64,000 nucleotides of DNA from Sphingopyxis alaskensis RB2256 (GCF_000013985.1 NC_008048.1:744001-808000); one strand, 5' to 3'. Shown: positions 32,494-42,004, counted from the first letter of the stretch. Translations and numbers: made by a program. The notes: generated by a model not told the origin, from the sequence alone.

Positions 32494-34117
32494 AGATCGC
32501 CTCCTTGAACGGGGCCATGCCGACGCGGCGGAAGGTGTCGACGAAACGTTCGCCCTCGGTCCTTGTCGCGAGATATTTGTCGGTGACGCGCTCGATCGCA
32601 TCGACGATGCCGTCCTCGTCGAAACCGGGGCCGGTGATCGTGGCGAGCGACACATCCTCTGCGCCCGATCCGCCAAGCAGCAGCTGGTAGTTTTCGGTGC
32701 CCTTGCGATCGACGCCGAGGATGCCGATGTGGCCGGCGTGATGGTGGCCGCAGGCATTGATGCAGCCCGAAATCTTGAGCTTCAATTCGCCCAGTTCCTT
32801 CTGACGGCCAAGATCGGCAAAGCGCATCGCGATCTTCTGCGCGACCGGGATCGAGCGCGCATTGGCAAGGCTGCAATAATCGAGGCCGGGGCAGGCGATG
32901 ATGTCGCTGATGAGGTCGAGGTTGGGTGTCGCAAGCCCCGCTTCGTCGAGCTTTTGCCAGATGGCGTAAAGGTCGGCCTTGCGGACGTGCGGAAGCACGA
33001 TGTTCTGCGCGTGGGTGACGCGCAACTCGTCCTGGCTATAGCGTTCGGCCAGATCGGCCATCAGGTCGATCTGCGCCGAACTGGCGTCACCGGGGATGCC
33101 GCCGACGGGCTTCAGGCTGATGTTGACGATCGCATGGCCGGGCACCTTGTGCGCCGCCACATTCTGGTCGACCCAGACCGCGAAATCGGGATCGCTGCGG
33201 TCGATCGCGTCGGGCGCCGATGCGTCGAGCGGTGGCGGCGCGAACTGCGCGGCGATGCGGTCGAACTCGGCCTTTGGCGGGTCGATGCCGAGCGATTTCA
33301 CATGCGCGAACTCTTCCTCGACCTGGCGGCGATATTCGTCGGCGCCCAGTTCGTGGATCAGGATCTTGATCCGCGCCTTGTAGATATTGTCGCGGCGGCC
33401 ATAGCGGTTGTACACGCGCAGGCACGCCTCGGCGTAGCTGAGCAGATCGTCGAGCGGCACAAAATCCTTGATCAGCGGCGCAATCATCGGCGTGCGGCCC
33501 ATGCCGCCGCCGACGTAGAAGGCGGCGCCGTGAACGCCATCGCGTTCGACGATCTGGATGCCGATGTCGTGGAGGCGCATCGCGGCGCGGTCTTCGTCGG
33601 CGGCGATCACGGCGATCTTGAACTTGCGCGGCAGATAGCTGAATTCCGGATGAAAGCTCGACCATTGGCGCAGCAATTCGGCCCATGGACGCGGATCGGT
33701 GATCTCGTCAGCGGCGGCCCCGGCCCACTGGTCCGAGCTGATGTTGCGGATGCAATTGCCGCTTGTCTGGATCGCGTGCATTTCGACCGACGCCAGATCG
33801 GCGAGGATCGCGGGGGCATCCTCCAGCTTGATCCAGTTGTACTGGATATTCTGGCGCGTGGTGAAATGGCCGTAATCGCGGTCATATGTGCGCGCGATGT
33901 GCGCGAGCATCCGCATCTGCCGGCTGTCGAGCGTCCCGTAGGGCACCGCGACGCGCAGCATATAGGCGTGGAGCTGGAGATAGAGGCCGTTCATCAGCCG
34001 CAGCGGCTTGAACTGGTCCTCGGTGATTTCGCCCGCGAGGCGGCGGCGCACCTGGTCGCTGAACTCGGCGACGCGCGCCTCGACCATCGCCTGATCATAT
34101 TCGTCATATTTATACAT
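32486..34117 (-). CDS. cysI: Nitrite/sulfite reductase hemoprotein (assimilatory sulfite reductase)
   Basis: A 543-residue siroheme and [4Fe-4S] enzyme reducing sulfite to sulfide. The duplicated ferredoxin-like and catalytic halves are visible. TSGNCIRNISSDQWAG is in the first half, and the cluster cysteines appear as CPGLDYC and CINACGHHHAGHIG in the second. Arginine- and lysine-rich active-site segments such as FTTRQNIQYNW are present. A two-domain protein of this length is normal. The start is one base after the DUF2849 stop. The adjacent siroheme methyltransferase gene supports the cofactor. Sulfite is favoured over nitrite because of cysH. Confidence 0.94.
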   Translation of the reverse strand: MYKYDEYDQAMVEARVAEFSDQVRRRLAGEITEDQFKPLRLMNGLYLQLHAYMLRVAVPYGTLDSRQMRMLAHIARTYDRDYGHFTTRQNIQYNWIKLEDAPAILADLASVEMHAIQTSGNCIRNISSDQWAGAAADEITDPRPWAELLRQWSSFHPEFSYLPRKFKIAVIAADEDRAAMRLHDIGIQIVERDGVHGAAFYVGGGMGRTPMIAPLIKDFVPLDDLLSYAEACLRVYNRYGRRDNIYKARIKILIHELGADEYRRQVEEEFAHVKSLGIDPPKAEFDRIAAQFAPPPLDASAPDAIDRSDPDFAVWVDQNVAAHKVPGHAIVNISLKPVGGIPGDASSAQIDLMADLAERYSQDELRVTHAQNIVLPHVRKADLYAIWQKLDEAGLATPNLDLISDIIACPGLDYCSLANARSIPVAQKIAMRFADLGRQKELGELKLKISGCINACGHHHAGHIGILGVDRKGTENYQLLLGGSGAEDVSLATITGPGFDEDGIVDAIERVTDKYLATRTEGERFVDTFRRVGMAPFKEAIYG

Positions 34118-34118
34118 G

Positions 34119-34415
34119 TCAGATCACCCAGTCGCCGGCCGTCGGATCGGCGGGTTTCAATGTCAGGTCGGGGCGCACGGTCGGCCCCAACGCGCGGATG
34201 CGGTCCTTGATATGCGCGGGGCGCGGACCGTCGGGGGTCATCTCGCCCGCGATGATATAGGGCGCGTTGACGCGGCGCGCGGCCTCCTCGACGGCGAGGA
34301 TCGCCTCGCCATGCTCGCCGACGTCGGCGGCATCCTCGACATGGATCGACCAGTCGTGGCCGGTCCACCAGATGACGGCGCCGCTTTTCAGGTCGTTGCC
34401 GGTGAGCAATTTCAT
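34119..34415 (-). CDS. DUF2849 domain protein
   Basis: A 98-residue alphaproteobacterial protein of unknown function that is commonly found between a siroheme methyltransferase gene and cysI. Recognisable segments are LLTGNDLKSGAVIWWTG, EDAADVGEHGEAILAVEEAARR and a C-terminal region after VNAPYIIAGE. No catalytic motif is obvious. The ATG overlaps the cobA-type stop by 4 nt (ATGA) and the stop is one base from the cysI start, so it is translated as part of the operon. Confidence 0.88.
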   Translation of the reverse strand: MKLLTGNDLKSGAVIWWTGHDWSIHVEDAADVGEHGEAILAVEEAARRVNAPYIIAGEMTPDGPRPAHIKDRIRALGPTVRPDLTLKPADPTAGDWVI

Positions 34416-35200
34416 GTGAAATCCCTTATTTGAGCGGCGACGCCAGGCGCGCCGAGGCAGTCGAGCGCATCGGCGCGCGCCGCGACCTTGCCGACGATGA
34501 TCAGCGCCGGGCTTTGCACCCGTTCGCGCGCGATGAGGTCGCCGAGGTCGGTGAGCAATGTGCGCAGCACGCGCGCGTCGGCAGTGGTGCCGCGCTCGAC
34601 CACCGCGACCGGCAGGCCCGGCGAAACGCCGTCGGCAATCAGCTTGTCGGCAATGGCGGATGCGGTCGCGAGGCCCATGTAGATGACGAGGGTACGGCCA
34701 TGCCCGGCCAACCCCGACCAGTCCTGATCGGTCAGATCCTTGCACTGACCCGCGACGAAGCTGACCGCGCTGGCATCTTCGCGGTGGGTGAGGGGGAGGC
34801 CGGCCTGCGCCGCGCAGCCTGCGGCGGCGGTGATGCCGGGGACGACCTCGACCGCGATGCCCGCCTCGCGCGCGGCATCGAGTTCCTCGCCGCCGCGGCC
34901 AAAGATGAAGGGATCGCCGCCCTTCAGGCGCACGACCTGCTTTCCGGCAAGCGTTTCGCGGACGAGCAACTCGTTGATCGATTCCTGCTTCATCGTGTGA
35001 CGGCTGCGCTGCTTGGCGACCGAAATCCGCGTCACATCTGCCGGAATCAAGGCAAGCACGCCTTCGCCGACCAGCCCGTCGTGGACCACAAGGTCGGCGC
35101 TTTCGAGCAGCCGCGCGGCGCGCAGCGTCAGCAGGTCAGGATCGCCGGGACCGGCGCCGACGAGCCACAGCTTGCCCGCAGAGAGAGTCGTCTGTTCCAT
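34412..35200 (-). CDS. cobA: Uroporphyrinogen-III C-methyltransferase (siroheme branch)
   Basis: A 262-residue SAM-dependent enzyme making precorrin-2, the precursor of the siroheme needed by CysI. Motifs are VGAGPGDPDLLTLRA, DLVVHDGLV, KGGDPFIFGRGGEE, PGITAAAGCAAQAGLPLTHR and IYMGL. It lacks the CysG N-terminal dehydrogenase/ferrochelatase half, so that function must come from elsewhere. The ATG at 35200 is used because the conserved N terminus begins there; an upstream in-frame region translates a palindromic repeat and is rejected. It is the first gene of the sulfate assimilation operon. Confidence 0.94.
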   Translation of the reverse strand: MEQTTLSAGKLWLVGAGPGDPDLLTLRAARLLESADLVVHDGLVGEGVLALIPADVTRISVAKQRSRHTMKQESINELLVRETLAGKQVVRLKGGDPFIFGRGGEELDAAREAGIAVEVVPGITAAAGCAAQAGLPLTHREDASAVSFVAGQCKDLTDQDWSGLAGHGRTLVIYMGLATASAIADKLIADGVSPGLPVAVVERGTTADARVLRTLLTDLGDLIARERVQSPALIIVGKVAARADALDCLGAPGVAAQIRDFT

Positions 35201-35287
35201 GCTGCGAACATGGTTTGCGCGTCCCGAAAGCGCAAAGCAGGCTTTATTGACGGTGATGAAGGTAAAATTGCCCCGCCATGTTTCCCC

Positions 35288-35317
35288 CGTCATTGCTTCG
35301 CTACGCTCGCAATGACG
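35288..35317. repeat. Single palindrome of the CGTCATTGC family
   Basis: CGTCATTGC (35288-35296) and GCAATGACG (35309-35317) enclose a short GC-rich loop. It lies between the cobA promoter region and the end of astD, so it may serve as the astD transcript end. Longer paired members are at 46192-46286 and 55092-55186. Confidence 0.7.
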
Positions 35318-35322
35318 TGGTC

Positions 35323-36768
35323 TTAGAGATACTTCTTCGTCACCAATTGCGACCCTTCGGGATCGCGCAGGCCCACGCCGATCGAGGCACGCAGCGCGTC
35401 GCTTTCGGCGCTCGCGACGGGATAGGCGCAATAATCGGCGGCGTAGAAGGCGCTGGGGCGATGATTGCCGGACAGGCCGACGCCGCCGAAAGGCGCCGCC
35501 GACGAGGCGCCGTTGGTCGGACGGTTCCAGTTGATCACGCCCGCGCGCGCATTGGCCCAGAATTGATCATATAGTTGCGGCGTGCCGCCGATCAGCGCCG
35601 CCGACAGGCCAAAGGCGGTGTTGTTCGCCTCGGCGATCGCGGCCTCGAACGTCTCGACGCGGATGACCTGGAGCAGCGGGCCGAACAGCTCGACATCGGG
35701 GCGTTCCGCCATTGTCGTCACATCGATGATGCCGGGGGTCAGGAAGGGGCGGCCGGCAACGGGGCGCGTCATGTGACGGATCACCTGGCCGCCGTTCGAC
35801 ATGAGGACGAGGAAGCTTTCGGTGAGGCCGTCCGCCGCCTCATTGTCGATCACCGGTCCCATATAGGGCGCGGGGTCGGCGTGCGGATGATCGACGATCA
35901 GCCGGTTGGCAAGCTCGCGCACTTCGGCGATCAATGCGTCGGCGAGGCTGTCCTTGACGATCAGCCGCCGGGCGTTGCTGCATCGTTGCCCGGCGCTGAG
36001 AAAGGCCGACTGGACGATGAGGATCGCGGCGGTGCGGATGTCGGCGGTGTCCCATGCGACGATCGGATTGTTGCCCCCCATCTCGAGAGCGAGCATCTTG
36101 CCCGGCTGTCCCGCGAACTGGCGGTTGAGCGCAAGCCCCGTGCGCGCCGATCCGGTGAAGAGCAGTCCGTCGATGCCCGGATGCGCGGCGAGCGCCTTGC
36201 CCGTGTCGGGGCCGCCGACGACGAGGCGCAGCACCTCTTGCGGCACTCCCGCGCTGTGGAGCAGCTCGACGAGCTTCGCCCCGACCGCCGGGGTTTTTTC
36301 GGATGGTTTGAAAACGACCGAATTGCCCGCGATCAGCGCGGGGACGATATGGCCGTTCGGCAGATGCGCGGGGAAATTATAGGGACCGAGCACCGCCAGC
36401 GCGCCGTGTGGTTTGTGGCGCACCGCGCTCCGCAGCCCCATCGCGCCTTCGATGCGGCGGTTGGGGGTGCGTTCGGCATAGGCCTTGACCGAAATATCGA
36501 CCTTGTTTGCGACCGATTCGACCTCGGTGCGCGCTTCCCATAGCGGCTTGCCCGTTTCGCGTGCGATCAGGTCGGCGAACGCTTCGCTCTCCGCCTTCAC
36601 CCGGTCGGCAAAGCGGCGGAGCGTTTCGGTGCGGAAGGTGACGGGCTTTGCCGCCCATTCGGGCCACGCGCGGCGGGCAATCTCAACCTCGGCGTCGACG
36701 TCGCTCACCTTCCCGCGCCAAAGCTGTTCGCCGGTGGCAGGCTCAAAGGAAAGCAACTCTTCGCTCAT
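35323..36768 (-). CDS. astD: N-succinylglutamate 5-semialdehyde dehydrogenase
   Basis: A 481-residue NAD-dependent aldehyde dehydrogenase of the arginine succinyltransferase (AST) pathway. Conserved features are LGPYNFPAHLPNGHIVPAL, KPSEKTP, the cofactor-binding LLFTGSARTG, the glutamate in ALEMGGNNP and the catalytic cysteine in SAGQRCSNARR. The pattern around these motifs is AstD-like and not general ALDH. The reading frame continues far upstream through the opposite gene, but the conserved start is MSEELLSFEP at 36768. No other ast genes are in the window, so it is separated from its pathway or acts alone. Confidence 0.88.
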   Translation of the reverse strand: MSEELLSFEPATGEQLWRGKVSDVDAEVEIARRAWPEWAAKPVTFRTETLRRFADRVKAESEAFADLIARETGKPLWEARTEVESVANKVDISVKAYAERTPNRRIEGAMGLRSAVRHKPHGALAVLGPYNFPAHLPNGHIVPALIAGNSVVFKPSEKTPAVGAKLVELLHSAGVPQEVLRLVVGGPDTGKALAAHPGIDGLLFTGSARTGLALNRQFAGQPGKMLALEMGGNNPIVAWDTADIRTAAILIVQSAFLSAGQRCSNARRLIVKDSLADALIAEVRELANRLIVDHPHADPAPYMGPVIDNEAADGLTESFLVLMSNGGQVIRHMTRPVAGRPFLTPGIIDVTTMAERPDVELFGPLLQVIRVETFEAAIAEANNTAFGLSAALIGGTPQLYDQFWANARAGVINWNRPTNGASSAAPFGGVGLSGNHRPSAFYAADYCAYPVASAESDALRASIGVGLRDPEGSQLVTKKYL

Positions 36769-36882
36769 GGTCGTCCCGCTCTTATCGGCGAAAACGTGCG
36801 GCGGCAACCGCCACGGGCGTCTTCGCGACGGATGGCTTGCGCCGATGCGCCGGGTTGGCGATAGACGGGCGCGACTCCCGCA

Positions 36883-37818
36883 TTGCATGAGCGGGTGCCT
36901 GCGAAACCAAGGGGACAATCGATTCTGGCCAGAGACGACATCCGCCGCGAATGGGCCGATCATTATTGGTGGTCGCAGGACGGCGTCCGGCTGCACGCGC
37001 GCGTCTATCCCGCGGTTGATGCAAGTGAAAGCTCCCCGCCGATCCTGTGTATGCCAGGACTGGCGCGCAACGCGCGCGATTTCGAGGATTTGGCCCCGCA
37101 TCTCGCGCAGCGGCGCCAGGTTATCGTGATCGAGTTTCGCGGTCGCGGCGAGAGCGCCTATGCCAGGGATCCGATGACCTATGTGCCGCTCACCTATGTG
37201 CAGGATGTCGTGGCGCTGCTGGACGATTTGGGCATTGCGCGCTTTGCGACGATCGGCACCTCGCTCGGCGGACTGGTGTCGATGCTGATGGCGGCGAGCC
37301 TGCCGGGGCGGATCGTCGGCGCGGTGCTCAACGATGTCGGACCCGAATTGCAGACCGCGGGGCTGGATCGCATCCGCGATTATATCGGCGCGGGCGGCAG
37401 TCAGCCGACATGGATGCACGCGGCGCGCGCCTTTGCCGAACTCAACGGCGCCATCTATCCGAACTATGGCATTCACGACTGGCTGCGGCTCACCAAGCGC
37501 ACGCACAAGCTGACCCCCGAAGGGCGGATCGTTACCGATTATGACAAGCAGATCGCGGCGCCGCTGCGGGTGCCGAACGGCGGCGACGCGGGCCTCGACC
37601 TGTGGCCCGCCTATCGCGCGCTCGGCGCGGTGCCGCTGCTGATCCTGCGCGGTGCGCTGTCGGACATACTGGCGCGCAGTGCGGCGGAAAAAATGGCTGC
37701 CGAACTGCCCGGCGCGCGCTTCGTCGAGGTGCCGGGCGTCGGCCACGCACCGACGCTGGACGAGCCCGAAGCCCGCACCGCGATCGACGCATGGATGGCG
37801 GAGTTGCCGCGCGCGTGA
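36883..37818 (+). CDS. Alpha/beta hydrolase
   Basis: A protein of up to 311 residues with a typical alpha/beta hydrolase core. It has the oxyanion region CMPGLARNARDFEDLAPHLA, the nucleophile elbow GTSLGG (serine), an acid in the LRGALSDIL region, and a terminal histidine in VPGVGHAPTLDEP. The first codon is unclear: TTG at 36883 and GTG at 36895 are the options and neither has a strong ribosome-binding sequence. The homologous part begins near residue 25 (WADHYWWSQDGVRLHARVY). Its stop overlaps the start of the glycosyltransferase gene (GTGA), so the two are co-translated. The substrate is unknown. Confidence 0.84.
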   Translation: MHERVPAKPRGQSILARDDIRREWADHYWWSQDGVRLHARVYPAVDASESSPPILCMPGLARNARDFEDLAPHLAQRRQVIVIEFRGRGESAYARDPMTYVPLTYVQDVVALLDDLGIARFATIGTSLGGLVSMLMAASLPGRIVGAVLNDVGPELQTAGLDRIRDYIGAGGSQPTWMHAARAFAELNGAIYPNYGIHDWLRLTKRTHKLTPEGRIVTDYDKQIAAPLRVPNGGDAGLDLWPAYRALGAVPLLILRGALSDILARSAAEKMAAELPGARFVEVPGVGHAPTLDEPEARTAIDAWMAELPRA

Positions 37819-38987
37819 ACGCCGACCCACCCGAAAGATTGCGGCCGGTTCATATCCTGCACCTTCATTCGAGCTTCGCGCTCGGCGGCAAGGAGGCGCG
37901 CGCGGTCCGCCTGATGAACCTGATGCGCGCGCGTGCGGCGCACACGATATTGTCCGCTGTTCCGGGCGCGCTCGGCGCGCGTGACGCCATCGATTCCGGC
38001 ATTGACGTGGACTTTCCCGCCGACGCGCCGCCGCTTCACGGAAAGCCGGGGCTGATCCGATACGGCAGGCTTGCGCATTACATGGGCCGCTTCGACCTTG
38101 TGCTCACCTATAATTGGGGGGCGATGGACGGAGTAATGGCCCATCGTTTGTGGGCGCCGTTCATGCGCCTGCCGCCGCTGATCCATCACGAGGACGGCTT
38201 CAACGAGGATGAAAGCATCCGGCGCGATTGGAAGCGGAACCTCTTTCGCCGCCTTGCGCTGCCGACCGTAGAGGCGCTCGCGGTACCCTCCGCCCTGCTG
38301 GAGCGCATCGCGGCCGACGAATGGGGCGCCCGCGAACGGACGGTGGTGATCCGCAACGGCATCGATACGGCATCCTACGAGGCTCCGCCTTCTGTCGCGA
38401 TTCCGGGGCTGGAACGCCGTCCGGGCGATGTGGTGATCGGGACCATCGCCGGGCTGCGCAAGGTCAAGGATCTGCCGCGGCTGGTCCGCGCGGTCGCCAC
38501 CCTGCCACCGAATGTCCGGCTGGTCATCGTTGGCGAAGGCCCCGAACGCGACGCGATCAGGGCGGCGGCGGCGACGTGCGGCCTGGCGGAGCGGCTCGTG
38601 ATGCCCGGCTTCATGCCTGAACCTGCGCGCTGGATCGGCCATTTCGACCTGCTCGCGCTGTCGTCGCTCAGCGAACAGGCGCCGATTGCAGTGATCGAGG
38701 CGATGGCGGCGGCGCTGCCGGTGGTCAGCCCGGCGGTCGGCGACGTCACCGCGATGGTCTCCGATATGAACCGCCGTTTCATCACCGATGACGAGGCGGG
38801 CTTTCGCGCCGCGCTTGCCCGCATGGTGGGTGACAGCGCGTTGCGCAGGGCGGTCGGAGAGGAAAACCGGCGCGTCGCGACCGAATACTTCGACGAATCA
38901 ACGATGGCCGCCGCCTATGAAAAGCTCTATGCTCGCGCACTCGAAGGCTATGGCCTGTTCAGCGGGCGCCGGATCGGCGTCGATTGA
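37815..38987 (+). CDS. Glycosyltransferase family 4-like protein
   Basis: A 390-residue GT-B-fold glycosyltransferase. The N terminus has LHLHSSFALGGKEARAVRLMN, the acceptor-side glycine loop, and the C-terminal domain has VIRNGID, TIAGLRKVKDLPRLVRA, VIVGEGPERD, VMPGFMPEP and the donor-binding SLSEQAPIAVIEAMAAALPVV with the E-x7-E pattern. Start GTG 37815 overlaps the hydrolase stop. No signal or membrane segment is present. It may act in a surface polysaccharide or glycolipid, but no other such genes lie beside it. Confidence 0.87.
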   Translation: MNADPPERLRPVHILHLHSSFALGGKEARAVRLMNLMRARAAHTILSAVPGALGARDAIDSGIDVDFPADAPPLHGKPGLIRYGRLAHYMGRFDLVLTYNWGAMDGVMAHRLWAPFMRLPPLIHHEDGFNEDESIRRDWKRNLFRRLALPTVEALAVPSALLERIAADEWGARERTVVIRNGIDTASYEAPPSVAIPGLERRPGDVVIGTIAGLRKVKDLPRLVRAVATLPPNVRLVIVGEGPERDAIRAAAATCGLAERLVMPGFMPEPARWIGHFDLLALSSLSEQAPIAVIEAMAAALPVVSPAVGDVTAMVSDMNRRFITDDEAGFRAALARMVGDSALRRAVGEENRRVATEYFDESTMAAAYEKLYARALEGYGLFSGRRIGVD

Positions 38988-39071
38988 CAAAGGAGCCCGA
39001 TATCCGCTTACGGAAAGGGCAAAGGGGGTCGGCGCGCGCTCGCGCACCGGCGGAGAGAGAGAAGGTTTAGC

Positions 39072-40475
39072 GTGTTCAAAGGTTTGAAGCCCATCCTTTA
39101 CGGCGGGCGTGAAGTGTGGCCGCTGGTCGAAGGCGGCAAGGGCGTGTCGGCGACGAACCACAGGTCGAGTGGCGCCTGGGCCGCGGCGGGCGGCATCGGC
39201 ACCGTTTCGGCGGTCAACGCCGACAGCTATGACGCCGAAGGCAAGATCATACCGCAAATCTATCGCGCGCTCACCCGCAAGGAGCGGCACGAAGAGCTGA
39301 TCGCCTACGCCATCGACGGCGCGGTCGAGCAGGTCAGGCGCGCGCACGACATCGCGGGCGGCAAGGGCGCGATCAACATCAACGTGCTGTGGGAAATGGG
39401 CGGAGCGCAGCAGGTGCTCGAAGGCGTGCTCGAACGCGCCAGGGGCCTCGTCACCGGCGTCACCTGCGGCGCGGGGATGCCCTATAAGCTCAGCGAGATC
39501 GCGGCGCGGCACAATGTTCATTATCTGCCGATCATCTCGTCGGCGCGCGCCTTTCGGGCGCTGTGGAAGCGCGCCTATCACAAGGTCGCCGACCTGATGG
39601 CGGCGGTGGTCTATGAAGACCCGTGGCTCGCGGGCGGGCACAACGGCCTGTCGAACGCCGAAGACCCGCTGAAGCCCGAGGCGCCCTATCCGCGCGTCAA
39701 GGCGCTGCGCGACACGATGCGCGCCGAGGGGATTTCGGACGATGTGCCGATCGTGATGGCGGGCGGCGTCTGGTATCTGCGCGACTGGGACGACTGGATC
39801 GACAACCCCGAACTCGGCCAGATCGCGTTCCAGTACGGCACGCGGCCGCTGCTGACCGAGGAAAGCCCGATCCCGCAGGCGTGGAAGGACCGCCTTCGCA
39901 CCCTCGACGAGGGCGACGTGCTCCTCCACCGCTTCTCGCCCACCGGATTCTATTCGAGCGCGGTGCGCAATCCCTTCCTGCGCGACCTCGAAGCGCGCTC
40001 GGAACGCCAGATTCCCTATTCGAAGCAGGAAGCGGGCGACCATGTCGTGCAGCTCGACGTGGGCGTAAAGGGCAAGAATTTCTGGGTGACGCCGCATGAC
40101 CGCGACCGCGCGCGCGACTGGTATGCCGAAGGTTATACCGAGGCGCTGAAAACCCCCGACAATACGGTGGTGTTCGTGACCGAGGCCGACAAGGCGACGA
40201 TCCGCAAGGACCAGGCCGACTGCATGGGCTGCCTGTCGCACTGTGGCTTTTCGGCGTGGAAGGACCATGACGATTACACGACCGGCTACCTCGCCGATCC
40301 GCGCAGCTTCTGCATCCAGAAAACGCTGCAGGACATCGCGCACGGCGGCGACGTCGAACAGAATCTGATGTTCGCTGGCCACGCCGCGTTCAATTTCAAG
40401 ACCGATCCCTTTTATTCGAACAACTTCACACCAACGGTGAAGCAGCTGGTTGACCGGATTCTGACGGGGGACTGA
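39072..40475 (+). CDS. NMO/2-nitropropane-dioxygenase-like flavoprotein with a C-terminal Cys cluster
   Basis: A 467-residue TIM-barrel flavin enzyme of the nitronate monooxygenase group, shown by GGIGTVSAVN, GVTCGAGMPYKLSEIA, PIISSARAF, GGHNGL and VMAGGVW. It is longer than most members. Near the end it carries C384, C387 and C391 (CMGCLSHC) with a further C414, an arrangement that could hold an Fe-S cluster or zinc. The GTG start at 39072 is preceded by a purine-rich GGAGAGAGAGAAGG. The substrate is unknown; it may be a distinct alphaproteobacterial subgroup. Confidence 0.83.
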   Translation: MFKGLKPILYGGREVWPLVEGGKGVSATNHRSSGAWAAAGGIGTVSAVNADSYDAEGKIIPQIYRALTRKERHEELIAYAIDGAVEQVRRAHDIAGGKGAININVLWEMGGAQQVLEGVLERARGLVTGVTCGAGMPYKLSEIAARHNVHYLPIISSARAFRALWKRAYHKVADLMAAVVYEDPWLAGGHNGLSNAEDPLKPEAPYPRVKALRDTMRAEGISDDVPIVMAGGVWYLRDWDDWIDNPELGQIAFQYGTRPLLTEESPIPQAWKDRLRTLDEGDVLLHRFSPTGFYSSAVRNPFLRDLEARSERQIPYSKQEAGDHVVQLDVGVKGKNFWVTPHDRDRARDWYAEGYTEALKTPDNTVVFVTEADKATIRKDQADCMGCLSHCGFSAWKDHDDYTTGYLADPRSFCIQKTLQDIAHGGDVEQNLMFAGHAAFNFKTDPFYSNNFTPTVKQLVDRILTGD

Positions 40476-40516
40476 CGAGCGTCTTCCCTTTCCACGAGCG
40501 GACGGAACATGGTGAC

Positions 40517-40840
40517 ATGAAGCGCATCTGGCGAATGGCGGCGGTCGCTGCGGTGTTGGCGATCGGCCCGTTCGGCTCGGATGGCGCGCGTGCGGAAACG
40601 CCCGCCGAGCGGGCGTGGCGAAACTATGAGCAGCTTCGCAGCGGTGCAAAGAAGCCAAGCGATCTGAGCGACGTCGAGCGACGCGAAATCATGGCTCTCT
40701 TGCAACGGATGCGTAAAGATCGGGATGCCGACCGGCGCACGCCGCGACAACGCTGTATCGATGAAGAAATCGAACGCGAAGGCGGAAGTCCAAGCGACTT
40801 GGCGATGCGGGTGATCGACCTCAAATGTAGTCAGCGCTAA
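40517..40840 (+). CDS. Small exported protein of unknown function
   Basis: A 107-residue protein with a signal peptide (cleavage after GARA, about residue 26). The mature part is highly charged and predicted helical, with RAWRNYEQLRSGAKKPSDLSDVERREIMALLQRMRKD and two cysteines (one in QRCIDEE, one in LKCSQR) that could form a disulfide. No family recognised. It lies 41 nt downstream of the NMO-like gene, so it may share its transcript. Confidence 0.62.
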   Translation: MKRIWRMAAVAAVLAIGPFGSDGARAETPAERAWRNYEQLRSGAKKPSDLSDVERREIMALLQRMRKDRDADRRTPRQRCIDEEIEREGGSPSDLAMRVIDLKCSQR

Positions 40841-40879
40841 GTCCCAAACGGGAAAGCGAATTGGGACTGGATGGTGGGC

Positions 40880-41878
40880 TTAGGCCCACCCCTCCAGCAC
40901 CTGATCGGGCGGCCGGTGCCCGTCGCACCAGGCGCGGATATTGGCGATCACCTTTTCGCCCGACGCTTCGCGCCCCTCGATCGTCGCTGAACCCAGATGC
41001 GGGAGCAGCACGACATTCTGGAGCGCGAGCAGCGCGGGATCGACCGCGGGTTCGTGGGTATAGACGTCGAGCCCGGCCCCGGCGATGCGCCCGGTCTGGA
41101 GCGCCGCGATCAGCGCCTTTTCATCGACGATCTCGCCACGCGCGGTGTTGATGAGGTAGGCGGTCGGTTTCATCGCGCCGATGCGCGCGGCGTTGACCAT
41201 CTCGTGCGTTTCGGCGGTGTGCGGACAGTGGATCGTCACCACGTCGCTGATGCGCAGCAGCGTATCGACGCTGGCATGATAGCTCGCGCCCAGCTCTTCC
41301 TCGATCGCCTCAGGCAGGCGCCGACGGTTGTGATAATGGATCGACAGGCCGAACGCGCGCGCGCGCCGCGCGACCGCCAGGCCGATGCGTCCCATGCCGA
41401 TGATCCCGAGCAATTTGCCGCCGACGCGGTGACCCAGCATCGCGCTCGGCGCCCAGCCGGCCCACTTGCCCGACCGCATCAGCTTTTCGCCCTCGGCCAG
41501 GCGGCGCGGAACGCTGAGGATCAGCGCCATCGTCATGTCGGCGGTGTCCTCGGTAAAGACGCCGGGCGTATTCGACACCATGATGCCCTTCGCGCGCGCT
41601 GCGGCGAGGTCGATATGGTCGACCCCGGCGCCGAAATTGGCGATCAGCTTCAGCCGGTCGCCCGCCGCCCCGATCACTTCGGCGTCGATCGTGTCGGTCA
41701 CCGTCGGCACGAGCACGTCGCAATCGGCGACCGCGGCCTTCAGCTCGTCCTTTGTAAAGGCATGGTCGTGCGCCGACAGTGCGACATCGAACAATTCGGC
41801 CATGCGCGCCTCGACATGCGGCATCAACTGGCGGGTGACGATGACGCGCGGGCGTTTCGGGCGGGAAGAATCGGGCAT
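40880..41878 (-). CDS. D-2-hydroxyacid dehydrogenase (glyoxylate/hydroxypyruvate reductase type)
   Basis: A 332-residue NAD(P)H-dependent reductase. Features are NFGAGVDHIDLAAARAKGI, the Rossmann GIIGMGRIGLAVARRA, the catalytic arginine in NTARGEIVDE, glutamate in HEPAVDP and histidine in LLPHLGSATIEGR. The set matches GhrB-like reductases. The start is the ATG at 41878, where homology begins; an in-frame upstream stretch is discarded. It converges with the small exported protein gene and faces the SH3-domain gene. Confidence 0.9.
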   Translation of the reverse strand: MPDSSRPKRPRVIVTRQLMPHVEARMAELFDVALSAHDHAFTKDELKAAVADCDVLVPTVTDTIDAEVIGAAGDRLKLIANFGAGVDHIDLAAARAKGIMVSNTPGVFTEDTADMTMALILSVPRRLAEGEKLMRSGKWAGWAPSAMLGHRVGGKLLGIIGMGRIGLAVARRARAFGLSIHYHNRRRLPEAIEEELGASYHASVDTLLRISDVVTIHCPHTAETHEMVNAARIGAMKPTAYLINTARGEIVDEKALIAALQTGRIAGAGLDVYTHEPAVDPALLALQNVVLLPHLGSATIEGREASGEKVIANIRAWCDGHRPPDQVLEGWA

Positions 41879-42004
41879 GGCCGCCGATAGAGCGCGCCAG
41901 CGTGGAGGGGTCAAGGGGGCAGGCGGGGTCAAGCCTGTGGACGACCGGCTTTGTGTCCCATGCGGCCGGTTGATAATGCGCTGCGACTTTGACAAGGGAA
42001 GGCG

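Noticed and set aside
34412-35431. A longer cobA-type product including the sequence upstream of 35200
   Set aside because: The extra part translates the palindromic repeat at 35288-35317 and the astD 3' end; homology begins at 35200.
36769-37830. Long N-terminal extension of AstD on the minus strand
   Set aside because: It runs antisense through the alpha/beta hydrolase gene and has no homology; AstD homology begins at 36768.
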